The notes under the pieces are model-generated. The model had not been told where the DNA came from and ran no database searches. It saw nothing but the letters and a program-made list of their open reading frames with translations. A stretch of 64,000 nucleotides of DNA from contig OZ246966.1 in assembly GCA_965232405.1 (NCBI GenBank), positions 3,472,001 through 3,536,000 of the forward strand, in the 5' to 3' direction. The first letter of the stretch is position 1. The number at the start of each line of letters is the position of its first letter. Positions 34,704 to 43,417 of this stretch are shown here, piece after piece. Source of the stretch: RCIO01 sp965232405. Lineage in GTDB: Bacteria > Pseudomonadota > Alphaproteobacteria > Rhizobiales > Rhizobiaceae. The position numbers and the translations under genes were made by a program.

Positions 34704-35963
34704 ATGCAGCCCGGCGATACCGCGACCCCGAAAACTGCGCAGCCCGACGGCCGCATAGCCGACAACATTGTCTATTTCGCGCGCACTTTGCGAAAGGCCG
34801 GCATGCGCGTCGGGCCGGCTTCCGTGGTCGAGGCAATCGATGCCGTGCTCACCGCTGGCATCGGCACCAGAGACGATTTCTACTGGACGCTGCACGCCGT
34901 GCTGGTCAAACGCCGCGAGGACAGGCCCGTCTTCGACGAGGCGTTCCGCCTGTACTGGCGTTCGCGCGAACTGATCGAAAAGATGCTGCAGATGTTTTCG
35001 CCAGTCGCGCCCGACAAGCGCGAACCGGAAAAGCAGCGCGCAGCCGAATCGCGTGTCGCCAACGCGCTTTTCTCGGGGCAGGAGAACCGCCGCGAAGAGG
35101 AAGTGCCGGAAATCGAGATCGACGCCCGGTTCACCGTGTCGGGACGCGAGGTTCTGCGCGGCAAGGACTTTGCCCAGATGACGGTTGACGAATTGTCAGA
35201 GGCGCGCCGGGCGATTGCGGACATGCATCTTCCCGCCGACAAGGTGCGCACGCGGCGCTTTCGCGCTGACCCGAACGGCCGTCGCATCGATCCGCGCGCA
35301 ACAATGCGCCAGGCGCTGCGCACCGGCGGTGACATGATCGTTCCGCGTTTCCGGTCGGTGCGCACTTTGCAGCCGCCGCTGGTCGTGCTGGCTGATATCT
35401 CCGGCTCGATGAGCCAGTATACGCGCATCTTCCTGCATTTCATGCATGCACTGTCGGAAAAGCGCCGCCATGTGCACACCTTCGTATTCGGCACGCGGCT
35501 GACCAACCTGACCCGCCAGATGCGGCATCGCGATCCCGACGAAGCTCTGGATCAGGCCTCGGCAGCGGTTGAGGACTGGTCGGGTGGAACGCGGATCGGC
35601 GACACGCTGCACGAGTTCAACCGCGTCTGGTCGCGCAGGGTACTGTCGCAGGGGGCGGTTGTGCTGCTCATCACCGACGGGCTGGAGCGCGATGATACGG
35701 AAGGCCTTGCGGCCGAAATGGAGCGGCTTCAAAAATCCTGCCGCCACCTGATCTGGCTGAACCCGCTATTGCGCTTTGATGGTTTCGAGCCGCGCGCGCG
35801 GGGCGTTCAGGCCATGATTCCCCATGTCGACGAGCTTCGCGCCGTTCATTCGCTCGACGCTCTGGCCGACCTTTGCGCCTCGCTTTCCGATGCGCGCCCC
35901 GCAATGGGCGCTCCCGGCGCATGGCGGGGGCTTGGCAATCGGCCCGCAGCGGCACCATATTGA
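34704..35963 (+). CDS. VWA domain-containing protein (CoxE-like)
   Basis: 419 residues. The C-terminal von Willebrand A domain has an intact metal-dependent adhesion site: DISGS at residues 231-235, a Thr in GTRIGDTL and LITDGLERDD. The N-terminal half is helical with an acidic/basic stretch. CoxE is the partner of the CoxD ATPase. It probably forms the substrate-recruiting half of the MoxR-VWA chaperone. It begins 8 bases after moxR and precedes two XdhC-type genes. Confidence 0.9.
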   Translation: MQPGDTATPKTAQPDGRIADNIVYFARTLRKAGMRVGPASVVEAIDAVLTAGIGTRDDFYWTLHAVLVKRREDRPVFDEAFRLYWRSRELIEKMLQMFSPVAPDKREPEKQRAAESRVANALFSGQENRREEEVPEIEIDARFTVSGREVLRGKDFAQMTVDELSEARRAIADMHLPADKVRTRRFRADPNGRRIDPRATMRQALRTGGDMIVPRFRSVRTLQPPLVVLADISGSMSQYTRIFLHFMHALSEKRRHVHTFVFGTRLTNLTRQMRHRDPDEALDQASAAVEDWSGGTRIGDTLHEFNRVWSRRVLSQGAVVLLITDGLERDDTEGLAAEMERLQKSCRHLIWLNPLLRFDGFEPRARGVQAMIPHVDELRAVHSLDALADLCASLSDARPAMGAPGAWRGLGNRPAAAPY

Positions 35964-35979
35964 GGCCCGGGAGAACATC

Positions 35980-36309
35980 ATGGAAACCACCACCGACAAT
36001 CTCGATCCTTTGCAGGTCGCCGAAGGCTGGAAAGGCGAAGGCAGGGAAGTCGCGATCGCCACCGTCATGGAAACCTGGGGTTCCGCACCACGCCCGGTCG
36101 GCAGCCAGCTTGTGATCGACCAGGACGGCAATTTCCACGGGTCAGTCTCCGGCGGCTGTGTCGAAGGTGCGGTCATCACCGAAGCCGTTGACGTGATCGA
36201 CGCCGGCAAGCCACGAATGCTTGAATTCGGCGTGGCCGACGAGACCGCATGGCAGGTCGGTTTGTCTTGCGGTGGCCGCATCAAGGTCTTTGTCGAGCGG
36301 CTGGGCTGA
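35980..36309 (+). CDS. XdhC/CoxI family protein, N-terminal domain only
   Basis: 109 residues consisting of the XdhC_CoxI domain: VAIATVMETWGSAPRPVGSQLVI, then GSVSGGCVEGAVITEA with the conserved Cys, and WQVGLSCGGRIKVFVERL with a second Cys. Full XdhC binds molybdenum cofactor and carries it to xanthine dehydrogenase, and the Cys residues belong to its sulfuration/cofactor chemistry. Here this half is a separate gene, 17 bases after the VWA gene and three bases before the other half. ATG at 35980. Confidence 0.9.
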   Translation: METTTDNLDPLQVAEGWKGEGREVAIATVMETWGSAPRPVGSQLVIDQDGNFHGSVSGGCVEGAVITEAVDVIDAGKPRMLEFGVADETAWQVGLSCGGRIKVFVERLG

Positions 36310-36311
36310 CA

Positions 36312-37022
36312 ATGGACGCAGGGCTTCTGAAGGAACTCAATGCCGAACGCGCGGCGCGCCGTGCGGCAATACTGGTGACTGATGTTGCCGACGGCAGCGA
36401 CCGGCTTGTGCGCGAGGGCGATGAAGTCGATGGCGAGCTGGGCGAGGCGGTCGAACGCGGCTTCCGGTCCGGCAAATCCGGCATGGCCGAAATTGGCGGT
36501 CGAGAACTGTTCCTCAATGTTCATCTGCCGCCGCCGCGTGTGGTTGTGATTGGCGCGGTCCACATCAGCCAGGCGCTGGCTCCGATGGCTAGGATCGCCG
36601 GTTTCGACATGGTGATCATCGACCCGCGCACTGCCTTTGCCACCGATGAGCGTTTTCCGGATGTGACGTTGCATCCCGAATGGCCGGAAGAGGTGCTGAA
36701 ATCGCATCCGCTCGACGCCTACACCGCGCTGGCCGCCGTTACGCACGATCCGAAGATCGACGATCACCCGCTTGAAGCGGCACTCCGCGCCGGGTGTTTT
36801 TACGTGGGCGCTCTCGGCAGTCGCAAGACCCACGCCAAGCGTGTCGAGCGCCTCAAGGCGAGCGGCCTGTCGGAAGCCGAGATTGGCCGCATCCACGCGC
36901 CGATTGGCCTCGACATCGCTGCGGCCAGCCCAGCCGAGATCGCGGTCGCAACGCTGGCGCAGATCATCGAAGCATTGCGCAAGCGCGAGCTTGCCGGTGG
37001 CCGGACGATGAGGGCGGCGTGA
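36312..37022 (+). CDS. XdhC family protein with Rossmann domain
   Basis: 236 residues. The main part is the XdhC C-terminal Rossmann-like domain: VVVIGAVHISQALAPMARIAGFDMVIIDPRTAFAT, then AVTHDPKIDDHPLEAALRAGCFYVGALGSRKTHAKR and HAPIGLDIAAASPAEIAV. The N-terminal 60 residues resemble a partial XdhC_CoxI-like segment without the GGCV motif. ATG at 36312, three bases after its companion. Its stop overlaps the next gene as GTGA. It probably forms one cofactor-carrier with the shorter protein. Confidence 0.9.
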   Translation: MDAGLLKELNAERAARRAAILVTDVADGSDRLVREGDEVDGELGEAVERGFRSGKSGMAEIGGRELFLNVHLPPPRVVVIGAVHISQALAPMARIAGFDMVIIDPRTAFATDERFPDVTLHPEWPEEVLKSHPLDAYTALAAVTHDPKIDDHPLEAALRAGCFYVGALGSRKTHAKRVERLKASGLSEAEIGRIHAPIGLDIAAASPAEIAVATLAQIIEALRKRELAGGRTMRAA

Positions 37023-38626
37023 AGTTCGGGCCTTGCCCGGTCGACGAAGCTGCCGGGGCCATTCTCGCTCATTCCGTTTTCGTCAACGGCAAGCGCCTGA
37101 GAAAGGCGCGTCGATTGACCGACGAGGATGTCGCGGAATTGAAGGCGGCCGGCATCGCTTCTGTCACAGTCGCAAGGCTTGAAGAGGATGACGTGGGCGA
37201 GGACGCCGCGGCCACGCGCATCGCTGCGGCATTGCGCATCGAAAATGCGGAAGTCCGCAAAGCGGCGACAGGGCGTGTAAACATCCACGCCACGCATGCC
37301 GGTGTGTTGGCCGTCGAAAAGGCAATGATCGACGCCCTCAACGCAATCGACCCGGCGATCACTGTTGCAACGCTGGCTGCTTTCTCGGCTGTCGAGGCGG
37401 GCCAGATGGTCGCGACCGTCAAGATCATCCCTTATGCCGTGGCCGGCGCACTGGTTGAGAAGGCCGAAGGTCAGGCGCAGACCGGCCAGGCCTTCGCGGT
37501 CCACCCTTTCAGGGCGATGCGCGTAGGTCTGGTCCAGACAGAACTCGGCGGCACCAAAGCCTCAGTACTCGACAAGACGGCCCAACTGACGGTCGCCCGG
37601 CTGGCCCGCTCGCAGAGCTCGATTGGCGCCGAGAAAAGAACGGCCCACGACGCAGACGCCGTGGCAGCGGCGCTCACCGTGCTCGCCAACGAAAGTGATA
37701 TGCTGATTGTTTTCGGTACCTCGGCGGTGAGCGACGAAGACGATGTGATCCCCGCTGCCATCCGGGCTGCCGGCGGAACCGTTGAGCGGACCGGCATGCC
37801 GGTTGATCCCGGCAATCTGCTGGTGGTTGGTGCGCTTGGGGAGAAGCCAGTGTTGGGCGCCCCGGGCTGCGCCAGAAGTCCCAGGATCAACGGCTTCGAC
37901 TGGGTTCTGGACCGTCTCGCTGCCGGCCTGCCGGTAACATCCGCCGACATTGCGGGCATGGGCGTTGGCGGATTGCTTGCTGAAATTCCCTCGCGCCCGC
38001 AGCCGCGTGAAGCGCGGCAGAAACCCGCCGTTTCGCTGGGAGCGGTGCTACTGGCTGCCGGGCGTTCCAGCCGCATGGGCGACCACAACAAGCTGCTCGC
38101 ACGCTTCAATGGCGAACCGCTGGTGCGCCGCAGCGCGCAGGCGCTTGTGCAGGCGGGCTTGGCCAACGCGGTTGCCGTGCTCGGCCATCAGGCGGGCGAG
38201 GTGAGCGCGGCGCTCGATGGGGTCGGCATCGCAACGACCAAAAACCCCGATTATGCCAGCGGTATCGCAAGCTCGCTCAAGGCCGGTGTTGCGGCCTTGC
38301 CGGATACCGTCGATGGCGCGCTTGTTCTGCTTGCCGACATGCCCGGAATTACGGCCGCCGATATCAGGAAGCTTGCTGACGTCTTTCGCGATCATGCCGG
38401 CGCTGCAATCGTTCGCGCCACAGCCTTGGGCCAGCGGGGCAATCCGGTAATTTTGCCCAAGGCGCTGTTTGGCGAGGTTGAAGCGCTGCAGGGCGATACC
38501 GGCGCTCGCCATATTGTCGAAAACAGCGAGCTTGAGATCATCGACGTCGAGATCGGCGAAGCCGCCCGCATTGATGTCGACACGCCGGATGCGCTTGCCG
38601 CCGCGGGCGGTGTGCTGGAAGAGTAG
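37019..38626 (+). CDS. Molybdopterin-binding (MoCF) and MocA-like nucleotidyltransferase fusion
   Basis: 535 residues. Residues 1-330: molybdopterin-binding part (FGPCPVDEAAGAILAHSV, later IVFGTSAVSDEDDVIPAAI, then GMPVDPGNLLVVGALGEKPVLGAPGCARSP). Residues 340-535: NTP-transferase domain with LLAAGRSSRMGDHNKLL, LLADMPGI, GQRGNPVIL and GDTGARHI. The LAAG start and GQRGNP resemble CTP:molybdopterin cytidylyltransferase MocA rather than GTP-using MobA. It would make molybdopterin-cytosine-dinucleotide for a hydroxylase. The start is a GTG overlapping the XdhC stop by four bases. Confidence 0.88.
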   Translation: MKFGPCPVDEAAGAILAHSVFVNGKRLRKARRLTDEDVAELKAAGIASVTVARLEEDDVGEDAAATRIAAALRIENAEVRKAATGRVNIHATHAGVLAVEKAMIDALNAIDPAITVATLAAFSAVEAGQMVATVKIIPYAVAGALVEKAEGQAQTGQAFAVHPFRAMRVGLVQTELGGTKASVLDKTAQLTVARLARSQSSIGAEKRTAHDADAVAAALTVLANESDMLIVFGTSAVSDEDDVIPAAIRAAGGTVERTGMPVDPGNLLVVGALGEKPVLGAPGCARSPRINGFDWVLDRLAAGLPVTSADIAGMGVGGLLAEIPSRPQPREARQKPAVSLGAVLLAAGRSSRMGDHNKLLARFNGEPLVRRSAQALVQAGLANAVAVLGHQAGEVSAALDGVGIATTKNPDYASGIASSLKAGVAALPDTVDGALVLLADMPGITAADIRKLADVFRDHAGAAIVRATALGQRGNPVILPKALFGEVEALQGDTGARHIVENSELEIIDVEIGEAARIDVDTPDALAAAGGVLEE

Positions 38627-38695
38627 GTATTCCAGTCCTCAAATTCGCCATTTCGGTGTGGCCGTTCGGGGGGCGAAAAAGCTAGTCTGGCGTAG

Positions 38696-39571
38696 ATGAC
38701 TCGATTTCTCTTTGCCCTCATAACGTTTCTGTCCACTGTCGGCCTTGCCTCTGCGCAGCTGCTGCCGCCGCACAAGGACAGGCTGTTTGCCTATCCCATC
38801 GTGCTGGCGGTGGAGGATGGCGGCGACTATCGCGTCGTCGACTATAGTGCGCAGCGCGATATCAACGACCGCGATCAGGTGCCCGAGCGGCGTGTCCACG
38901 GCAAATATGTTTCGACCGGCGTGCGCCGCGCGCAGCATGACCTCGTTGCCGAAACGTCGGCCGGCAATGTGCCGCATATCGCGGTGGGAACCTCACGCCG
39001 CGCCAGCGTGATCGTCGTTTATCTGCACGGGCAGGGCGGTAATCGCCGGCAGGGCGCGAACGACTTCACCTTCGGCGGCAATTTCAACCGCATCAAGAAC
39101 CTCGTACACGCGGCGGGCGGCCTCTATCTGTCTCCCGATTTCAGCGATTTCGGCGAAAAGGGCACCGCCGAGATCTCGGCGCTGCTTGGCATCTACATGC
39201 GTGCCTCGCCTGACGCGAAGGTCGTTGTCGCCTGCGGTTCGATGGGCGGCGCGCATTGCTGGCGGCTGGCGCGCGATCCGGCGATGGCCCAGCGCCTCGG
39301 CGGCCTGATCATGCTGGGATCGATGTGGGACGACGGCTTCTTTGCCAGCCCCGCCTACAAGCGTGGTGTGCCGGTGTTCTTCGGTCACGGAAGCCGCGAC
39401 GGCGTGTTTCCGATCGACACTGTCAAGGCCTTCTACCACAAGGTTCGCGACGCATCGCCGGGTTATCCGATCCGCATGGTACGCTTCGAGGATGGCAGCC
39501 ACGGCCTGCCGATCCGCATGACCGACTGGCGTGAAACGATCAACTGGATGCTGGCGCAGCCTGGCCGCTGA
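38696..39571 (+). CDS. Secreted alpha/beta hydrolase-like protein
   Basis: 291 residues. The first 20 residues (FLFALITFLSTVGLASAQ) are a signal peptide, so it is probably periplasmic. VVYLHGQGGNRRQGAND has the oxyanion-type loop, VACGSMGGAHCW the nucleophile Ser elbow (G-x-S-x-G), then FFGHGSRDGVFP (acid) and DGSHGLPIRM (His). Catalytic triad complete. It is a lone gene 69 bases after the MocA-like fusion, so it need not belong to the cassette. Substrate unknown, ester or lipid is a guess. Confidence 0.83.
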   Translation: MTRFLFALITFLSTVGLASAQLLPPHKDRLFAYPIVLAVEDGGDYRVVDYSAQRDINDRDQVPERRVHGKYVSTGVRRAQHDLVAETSAGNVPHIAVGTSRRASVIVVYLHGQGGNRRQGANDFTFGGNFNRIKNLVHAAGGLYLSPDFSDFGEKGTAEISALLGIYMRASPDAKVVVACGSMGGAHCWRLARDPAMAQRLGGLIMLGSMWDDGFFASPAYKRGVPVFFGHGSRDGVFPIDTVKAFYHKVRDASPGYPIRMVRFEDGSHGLPIRMTDWRETINWMLAQPGR

Positions 39572-39594
39572 CGGCCTCAAGAGGAGGGGACACC

Positions 39595-40008
39595 ATGTTT
39601 ATCGACCCGACACGGGAAATGTTCGGCAAGTTCCGCAGTCTTCCTGACGATGGGCCGGTTCACATGCTCAACCTCGTGCGCCTCCGCGACAAGGCCGAAT
39701 ATGACGACGGAACCGAGGCGACAGGCGCTGAAGCCTATGCGTCCTACGGGCGCGAGAGCGGCCCGATCTTCCGCCGCGTCGGCGGTCGCATCGCATGGAG
39801 CGGCGAAGTCCGGCTGATGCTGATCGGCCCGGAGGACGAGCACTGGGATATCTGCTTCATTGCGGAATATCCAAGCGGTGCCGCGTTCGTCGAAATGGTC
39901 AAGGACCCCGACTACCAGAAGGCCGTTCGTCACCGGCAGGCGGCGGTGCTCGATTCAAGGCTGATCAGGCTGTCGCCACGCCAATCCGGCGCGGGTTTTG
40001 GCGAATAG
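39595..40008 (+). CDS. DUF1330 family protein
   Basis: 137 residues, ferredoxin-like dimeric alpha/beta barrel of the DUF1330 type: GPVHMLNLVRLRDKAEY at the start, EAYASYGRESGPIFRRVGGRIAWSG, then DICFIAEYPSGAAFVEMVKDPDYQKAVRHRQAAVLDSRLI. Function unknown, mostly small cytosolic proteins. The start has a GAGGAGGGG site 24 bases after the hydrolase stop, so it may be co-transcribed with it. Confidence 0.85.
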   Translation: MFIDPTREMFGKFRSLPDDGPVHMLNLVRLRDKAEYDDGTEATGAEAYASYGRESGPIFRRVGGRIAWSGEVRLMLIGPEDEHWDICFIAEYPSGAAFVEMVKDPDYQKAVRHRQAAVLDSRLIRLSPRQSGAGFGE

Positions 40009-40020
40009 GGGGCGACCGCG

Positions 40021-41055
40021 CTACGGTCCCGTCGCGTAGTCGACAACGGTCTGCGGATTGACCTCGCCGTCATAGGAAGCATCGACGTCAAAGCGCACCA
40101 GCGAAAACTCACCGCCCCGGAACAGCCATGTCCCGAGCGACGACGCGTCGCCCAGGCCGCGCCATTTTGACCAGGAATTGATCGTCTTGCCGGCAGGGTC
40201 ATACTCGGAATTGACCAGTTCGCCGGCGGAGCGGAAGCCGATCACGTAAATCGCATCGACGGGCCCGTCCGTGTCGTCGTCGCGGTAGCGGATGTCCAAC
40301 TCGGGAGTTGCGAAAGAAAGTATTCGCAACTCATTGTATTCATTGCTGTAAATGTAGACGTGAGACTCGTTGTAAGCGCCCCGGTTGCACAGGAACCGGA
40401 ACAGATGAGCGCGATGTTCAGGGTCGCTTTCCGTCTCGTAGAAATAGCGGAAGCTCAGCTCGTGGCTCTCCGGTTCCAGCTCCTCAGCGGGCAATTCCTT
40501 GGCCAGAAGGCAGGTCTCGCCGAGTGCCTTTTCGTAGAGCGCGACAGCGCGGTCTTTCACGAGATCGGCCGGTGGCAGGGCGGGTCCGCCACCGCAGGAA
40601 GCCGGCACGGCCTGATCGAGCGGCTCGGAAGCAACTGAAAACCGCCCGCGCTCGATCAGCAGCGGCGTGAACTCGTCGGTCGCCACCGCCGGGTTGGTCA
40701 TCCGCAACTCATAGCACCCTGCGAAGACACGGGAAGCGCCATCCGTTCCCTGCGCCTCAATGGCGACGGGGAGGTGGTAGAAGAGGCTTCCAGCGGCACC
40801 TTCCTCGCTCGCGCGCCCCGTGCGCAGCACGACACTCTCGGTGTCTGAGTAACCCGCTGCGTATTCGTCCAGGCTTGCCGCCGGCGGTGTAGAGAAATAG
40901 CTCCAGGCGCGGGCATATTCCTTGCGGTTGATGGCGTTGTAGAGCGACTGGACCAACGAAACCGCGTCCGAGCGGTCGTCGAGATAGTCGTCGCTGGCAA
41001 CGGATGGCACAGTCATCGCGGACAGTCCGCATACGAGGGTTAGAGCAAACCGCAT
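40021..41055 (-). CDS. Hypothetical secreted protein, possibly DUF1176-like
   Basis: 344 residues with a signal peptide (MRFALTLVCGLSAMTVPSVAS). A first region, LVQSLYNAINRKEYARAWSYFSTPPAASLDEYAAGY, looks like a lipoprotein-type nutrition domain. The C-terminal region FLCNRGAYNESHVYIYSNEYNELRILSFATPELDIRYR resembles the DUF1176 domain (AYN and SFATPE). It is followed by a GTW-type end. Four Cys after the signal could form disulfides. No clear function. Convergent with the DUF1330 gene. Confidence 0.68.
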   Translation of the reverse strand: MRFALTLVCGLSAMTVPSVASDDYLDDRSDAVSLVQSLYNAINRKEYARAWSYFSTPPAASLDEYAAGYSDTESVVLRTGRASEEGAAGSLFYHLPVAIEAQGTDGASRVFAGCYELRMTNPAVATDEFTPLLIERGRFSVASEPLDQAVPASCGGGPALPPADLVKDRAVALYEKALGETCLLAKELPAEELEPESHELSFRYFYETESDPEHRAHLFRFLCNRGAYNESHVYIYSNEYNELRILSFATPELDIRYRDDDTDGPVDAIYVIGFRSAGELVNSEYDPAGKTINSWSKWRGLGDASSLGTWLFRGGEFSLVRFDVDASYDGEVNPQTVVDYATGP

Positions 41056-41393
41056 TGGCCGTCTCCGCTTCGTTGCCGCGCATTGTTGAGCGCCGATTGC
41101 GGCCAGAGTGCGGGCTGAAGCTTGAAGGCGCAAGCGCCACCGTCCGTTGGCAACACTTTCGTCGCTCCGAAACGGGCCTGCACTCGCCAGTGGCTATTCG
41201 ATCTATGCAGGTGTTGCAGTCGAAAAATCGCCGATATGCAACGTTTTCAGTGGGGTAGAGACCGGTCGGTATGGTGGAAAGTGTGCCGGTTGAAGCGACG
41301 ACTAAAATGCCCCTTATCCCGCTGCCATTTCCTTAAGGCGTAGCCTGTATGGTCGAGTTTGAGAAAGTCGAACCCTGAAAAGGGAGGCGAATC
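41056..41393. other. Divergent intergenic region, 338 bases
   Basis: No convincing gene. Features by eye are CCTTAAGG at 41331-41338, ACCGGT around 41265 and a good ribosome site (GGGAGG) right before the next ATG. I see no clear promoter, terminator or repeat. A few short open frames here lack ribosome sites and are not credible. Confidence 0.5.
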
Positions 41394-41867
41394 ATGGAAG
41401 CGCGCCAGATCCGTGATTTTGCATCAGTGCTGGACGACCTATTGGAAGAAGCCGGTGAAGACCGGCCCGTCGAAGCGCGTCCGTCGATCCGGCTCGACCC
41501 GCTGTCGGTCGCCGACGAACTTCATTCAGGCAAGATCACCATCTCTCCCGAGCGGGCAGCGGCCGAGTATGGGTCAGGCGATGAAGGCGATACGTCACGA
41601 CCTGAGGTTGCGGCGCCGCCTCTGGCGCCAGAGCCGGAATCGCTGGAAACCGATCCTGAAGCGATTGCGCGCGAGCTTGGTCTCGACAAGGGTCGGCCGC
41701 CTGACGATCTCGACGCCCTGCGACGTAAATTTGCCTCGACAAATCACCCTGATCGCGTGTCGGAGCACTTGCGTGCCGACGCAATGGTGCGCATGCAGAT
41801 TGCCAACATGCTGATCGACGAGGCCAAGAAGGCAAAGCCGCGCGGCGGGTTTTTCAGCCGACACTGA
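41394..41867 (+). CDS. Small protein with a minimal J-domain-like HPD segment
   Basis: 157 residues. The N-terminal half is acidic and proline-rich (residues 20-95) with no family match. The C-terminal part is J-like: an amphipathic helix DDLDALRRKFAST, HPD at residues 118-120 (NHPDRV), then a helix with MVRMQIANMLIDEAK, ending GGFFSRH. This fits helices II and III of a DnaJ domain; helix I and IV are not obvious. It may stimulate an Hsp70. Starts behind AAAGGGAGG. No DnaK nearby. Confidence 0.6.
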   Translation: MEARQIRDFASVLDDLLEEAGEDRPVEARPSIRLDPLSVADELHSGKITISPERAAAEYGSGDEGDTSRPEVAAPPLAPEPESLETDPEAIARELGLDKGRPPDDLDALRRKFASTNHPDRVSEHLRADAMVRMQIANMLIDEAKKAKPRGGFFSRH

Positions 41868-41875
41868 CGCGTCGT

Positions 41876-43252
41876 TCACGACAGCGTCCGCAGACGCCAT
41901 GTCCAGCGGATCACCAGCATCACAGCCACTGACGCCAGGCCGAAGAACAGGCCGAGCCAGATGCCCACGCCGTCCATCCCGAACGGGAAGGCGAGGATGA
42001 CACTGAGCGGAAGGCCGATTCCCCAGTAGCCTATTGCGGCCAGTACCATCGGTTTGGCCGTATCGTGCAGTCCACGCAGCATGCCGGCAGCGACTGCCTG
42101 CGCCCCATCGACGATCTGGAACAATGCCGCAAGCGACAGGAAGGTCACGGCTGTCGCAACGACCGCCGCATTGGCGGTGTCATTGGTATTCACGAATGCA
42201 GCAATCAGGAGCAGCGGCACGCTCAGCATCACAACCGCCATGCAGGCCATGAAGGAAACACCGATAGCCAGCGCCGTCCACCCGGCCTTGGCGACGGCTT
42301 CCGGATCGCGTGCGCCGAATGCCCGGCCGACACGCACGGTCACCGCCTGTCCGATGCTCATAGGTACCATGAAGCTGACGGACGCGACCTGGATCGCGAT
42401 GGCATGAGCAGCGAGCGCGACCGGGCTGATCAGCCCCATCAGGAAGGTTGCGGCGTTGAAGATCGAAACCTCAAAAGCGAGAATGCCCGCAATCGGCGCG
42501 CCCAGCTTGAACAGATGAACAAAGCGCGGCCAGTCGGCGCGCCAGAAGCGCCCGAACAGCCGGTAGCGGCGAAACTGCTTTTCAAGGCTCACGACCAGCG
42601 CCATCCCGACAAACATCAGCGAGTCGGAAAGCGTGGTGGCGATGCCCGCGCCGACCAGTTCCAGTCTCGGAAAGCCGAGATTGCCGTACATCAGGCACCA
42701 GTTGGCGAAGGCATTGAACAACACTGCAAAGCAGGTGATCGCCAGCGCCCATCCCGGCCGCTCGAGTGCGGAGATGAAGTTTCTGAGCACGATGTAGCCG
42801 AAGAAGGGCAGGGTGGCCCATTGCAGCGGCCGGATGTACTCGCCCGCCATTACCGAAAGCTTTGGGTCCTGCCCCATCCAGGCAAGCACCGAGCCGCCGT
42901 GCCATAGGAACAGCCAGATCGGCACGGAGGCGGCAACGGCGAGCCACAAGCCCTGCCGTACCGTGCGGCGCACATCGCGAACGGAATGGCGGTTGCGGCC
43001 AAGTTCGGAGGCCATCATCGGTGACGTGGCCAGCATCAGGCCAAGCCCCAGCATCATTGGCCCAAAATAGAGATTGTGCCCCAGCGCGCCGGCGGCAAGC
43101 TGGTCGGGGCCCAGCCGGCCCATCATGACCACATCGGTGGTGGTCATCGCCATTTGGGCGAGATTGGTCAGGATCATCGGCCAGGCGAGCAGCACCGTGG
43201 CCCGAACTTCCGCGGGCCAGCCAGCTGCAGCGTTCTGCGCCGCGATCGCCAT
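41876..43252 (-). CDS. MATE family efflux transporter (NorM-like)
   Basis: 458 residues with about 12 predicted helices, inner membrane, probably Na+ or H+ driven export of cationic drugs. ATVLLAWPMILTNLAQMAMTTTDVVMMGRLGPDQLAAGALG at the start matches MATE helix 1-2, and SIGQAVTVRVGRAFGARDPEAVAKAGW is the second-half counterpart. ATG at 43252; an earlier ATG at 43348 would add 32 residues over the divergent promoter region. Ends with a basic tail. Divergent from pyrG. Confidence 0.88.
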   Translation of the reverse strand: MAIAAQNAAAGWPAEVRATVLLAWPMILTNLAQMAMTTTDVVMMGRLGPDQLAAGALGHNLYFGPMMLGLGLMLATSPMMASELGRNRHSVRDVRRTVRQGLWLAVAASVPIWLFLWHGGSVLAWMGQDPKLSVMAGEYIRPLQWATLPFFGYIVLRNFISALERPGWALAITCFAVLFNAFANWCLMYGNLGFPRLELVGAGIATTLSDSLMFVGMALVVSLEKQFRRYRLFGRFWRADWPRFVHLFKLGAPIAGILAFEVSIFNAATFLMGLISPVALAAHAIAIQVASVSFMVPMSIGQAVTVRVGRAFGARDPEAVAKAGWTALAIGVSFMACMAVVMLSVPLLLIAAFVNTNDTANAAVVATAVTFLSLAALFQIVDGAQAVAAGMLRGLHDTAKPMVLAAIGYWGIGLPLSVILAFPFGMDGVGIWLGLFFGLASVAVMLVIRWTWRLRTLS

Positions 43253-43417
43253 GATGATTGTCTCCTGTGTGGAGCGGCTTCTAGCTGCATCGGTCGCGGA
43301 CACAAGCCCAAATGCTTGGTCCAGTCGTGGCCTTGCCCCGCCGATCACGGGAAAAGATGCGCCCGGTGGACTTTTTCGCTGGCGGAATCAGTTCGCCGTC
43401 GCTAAGCCATGATTCCC

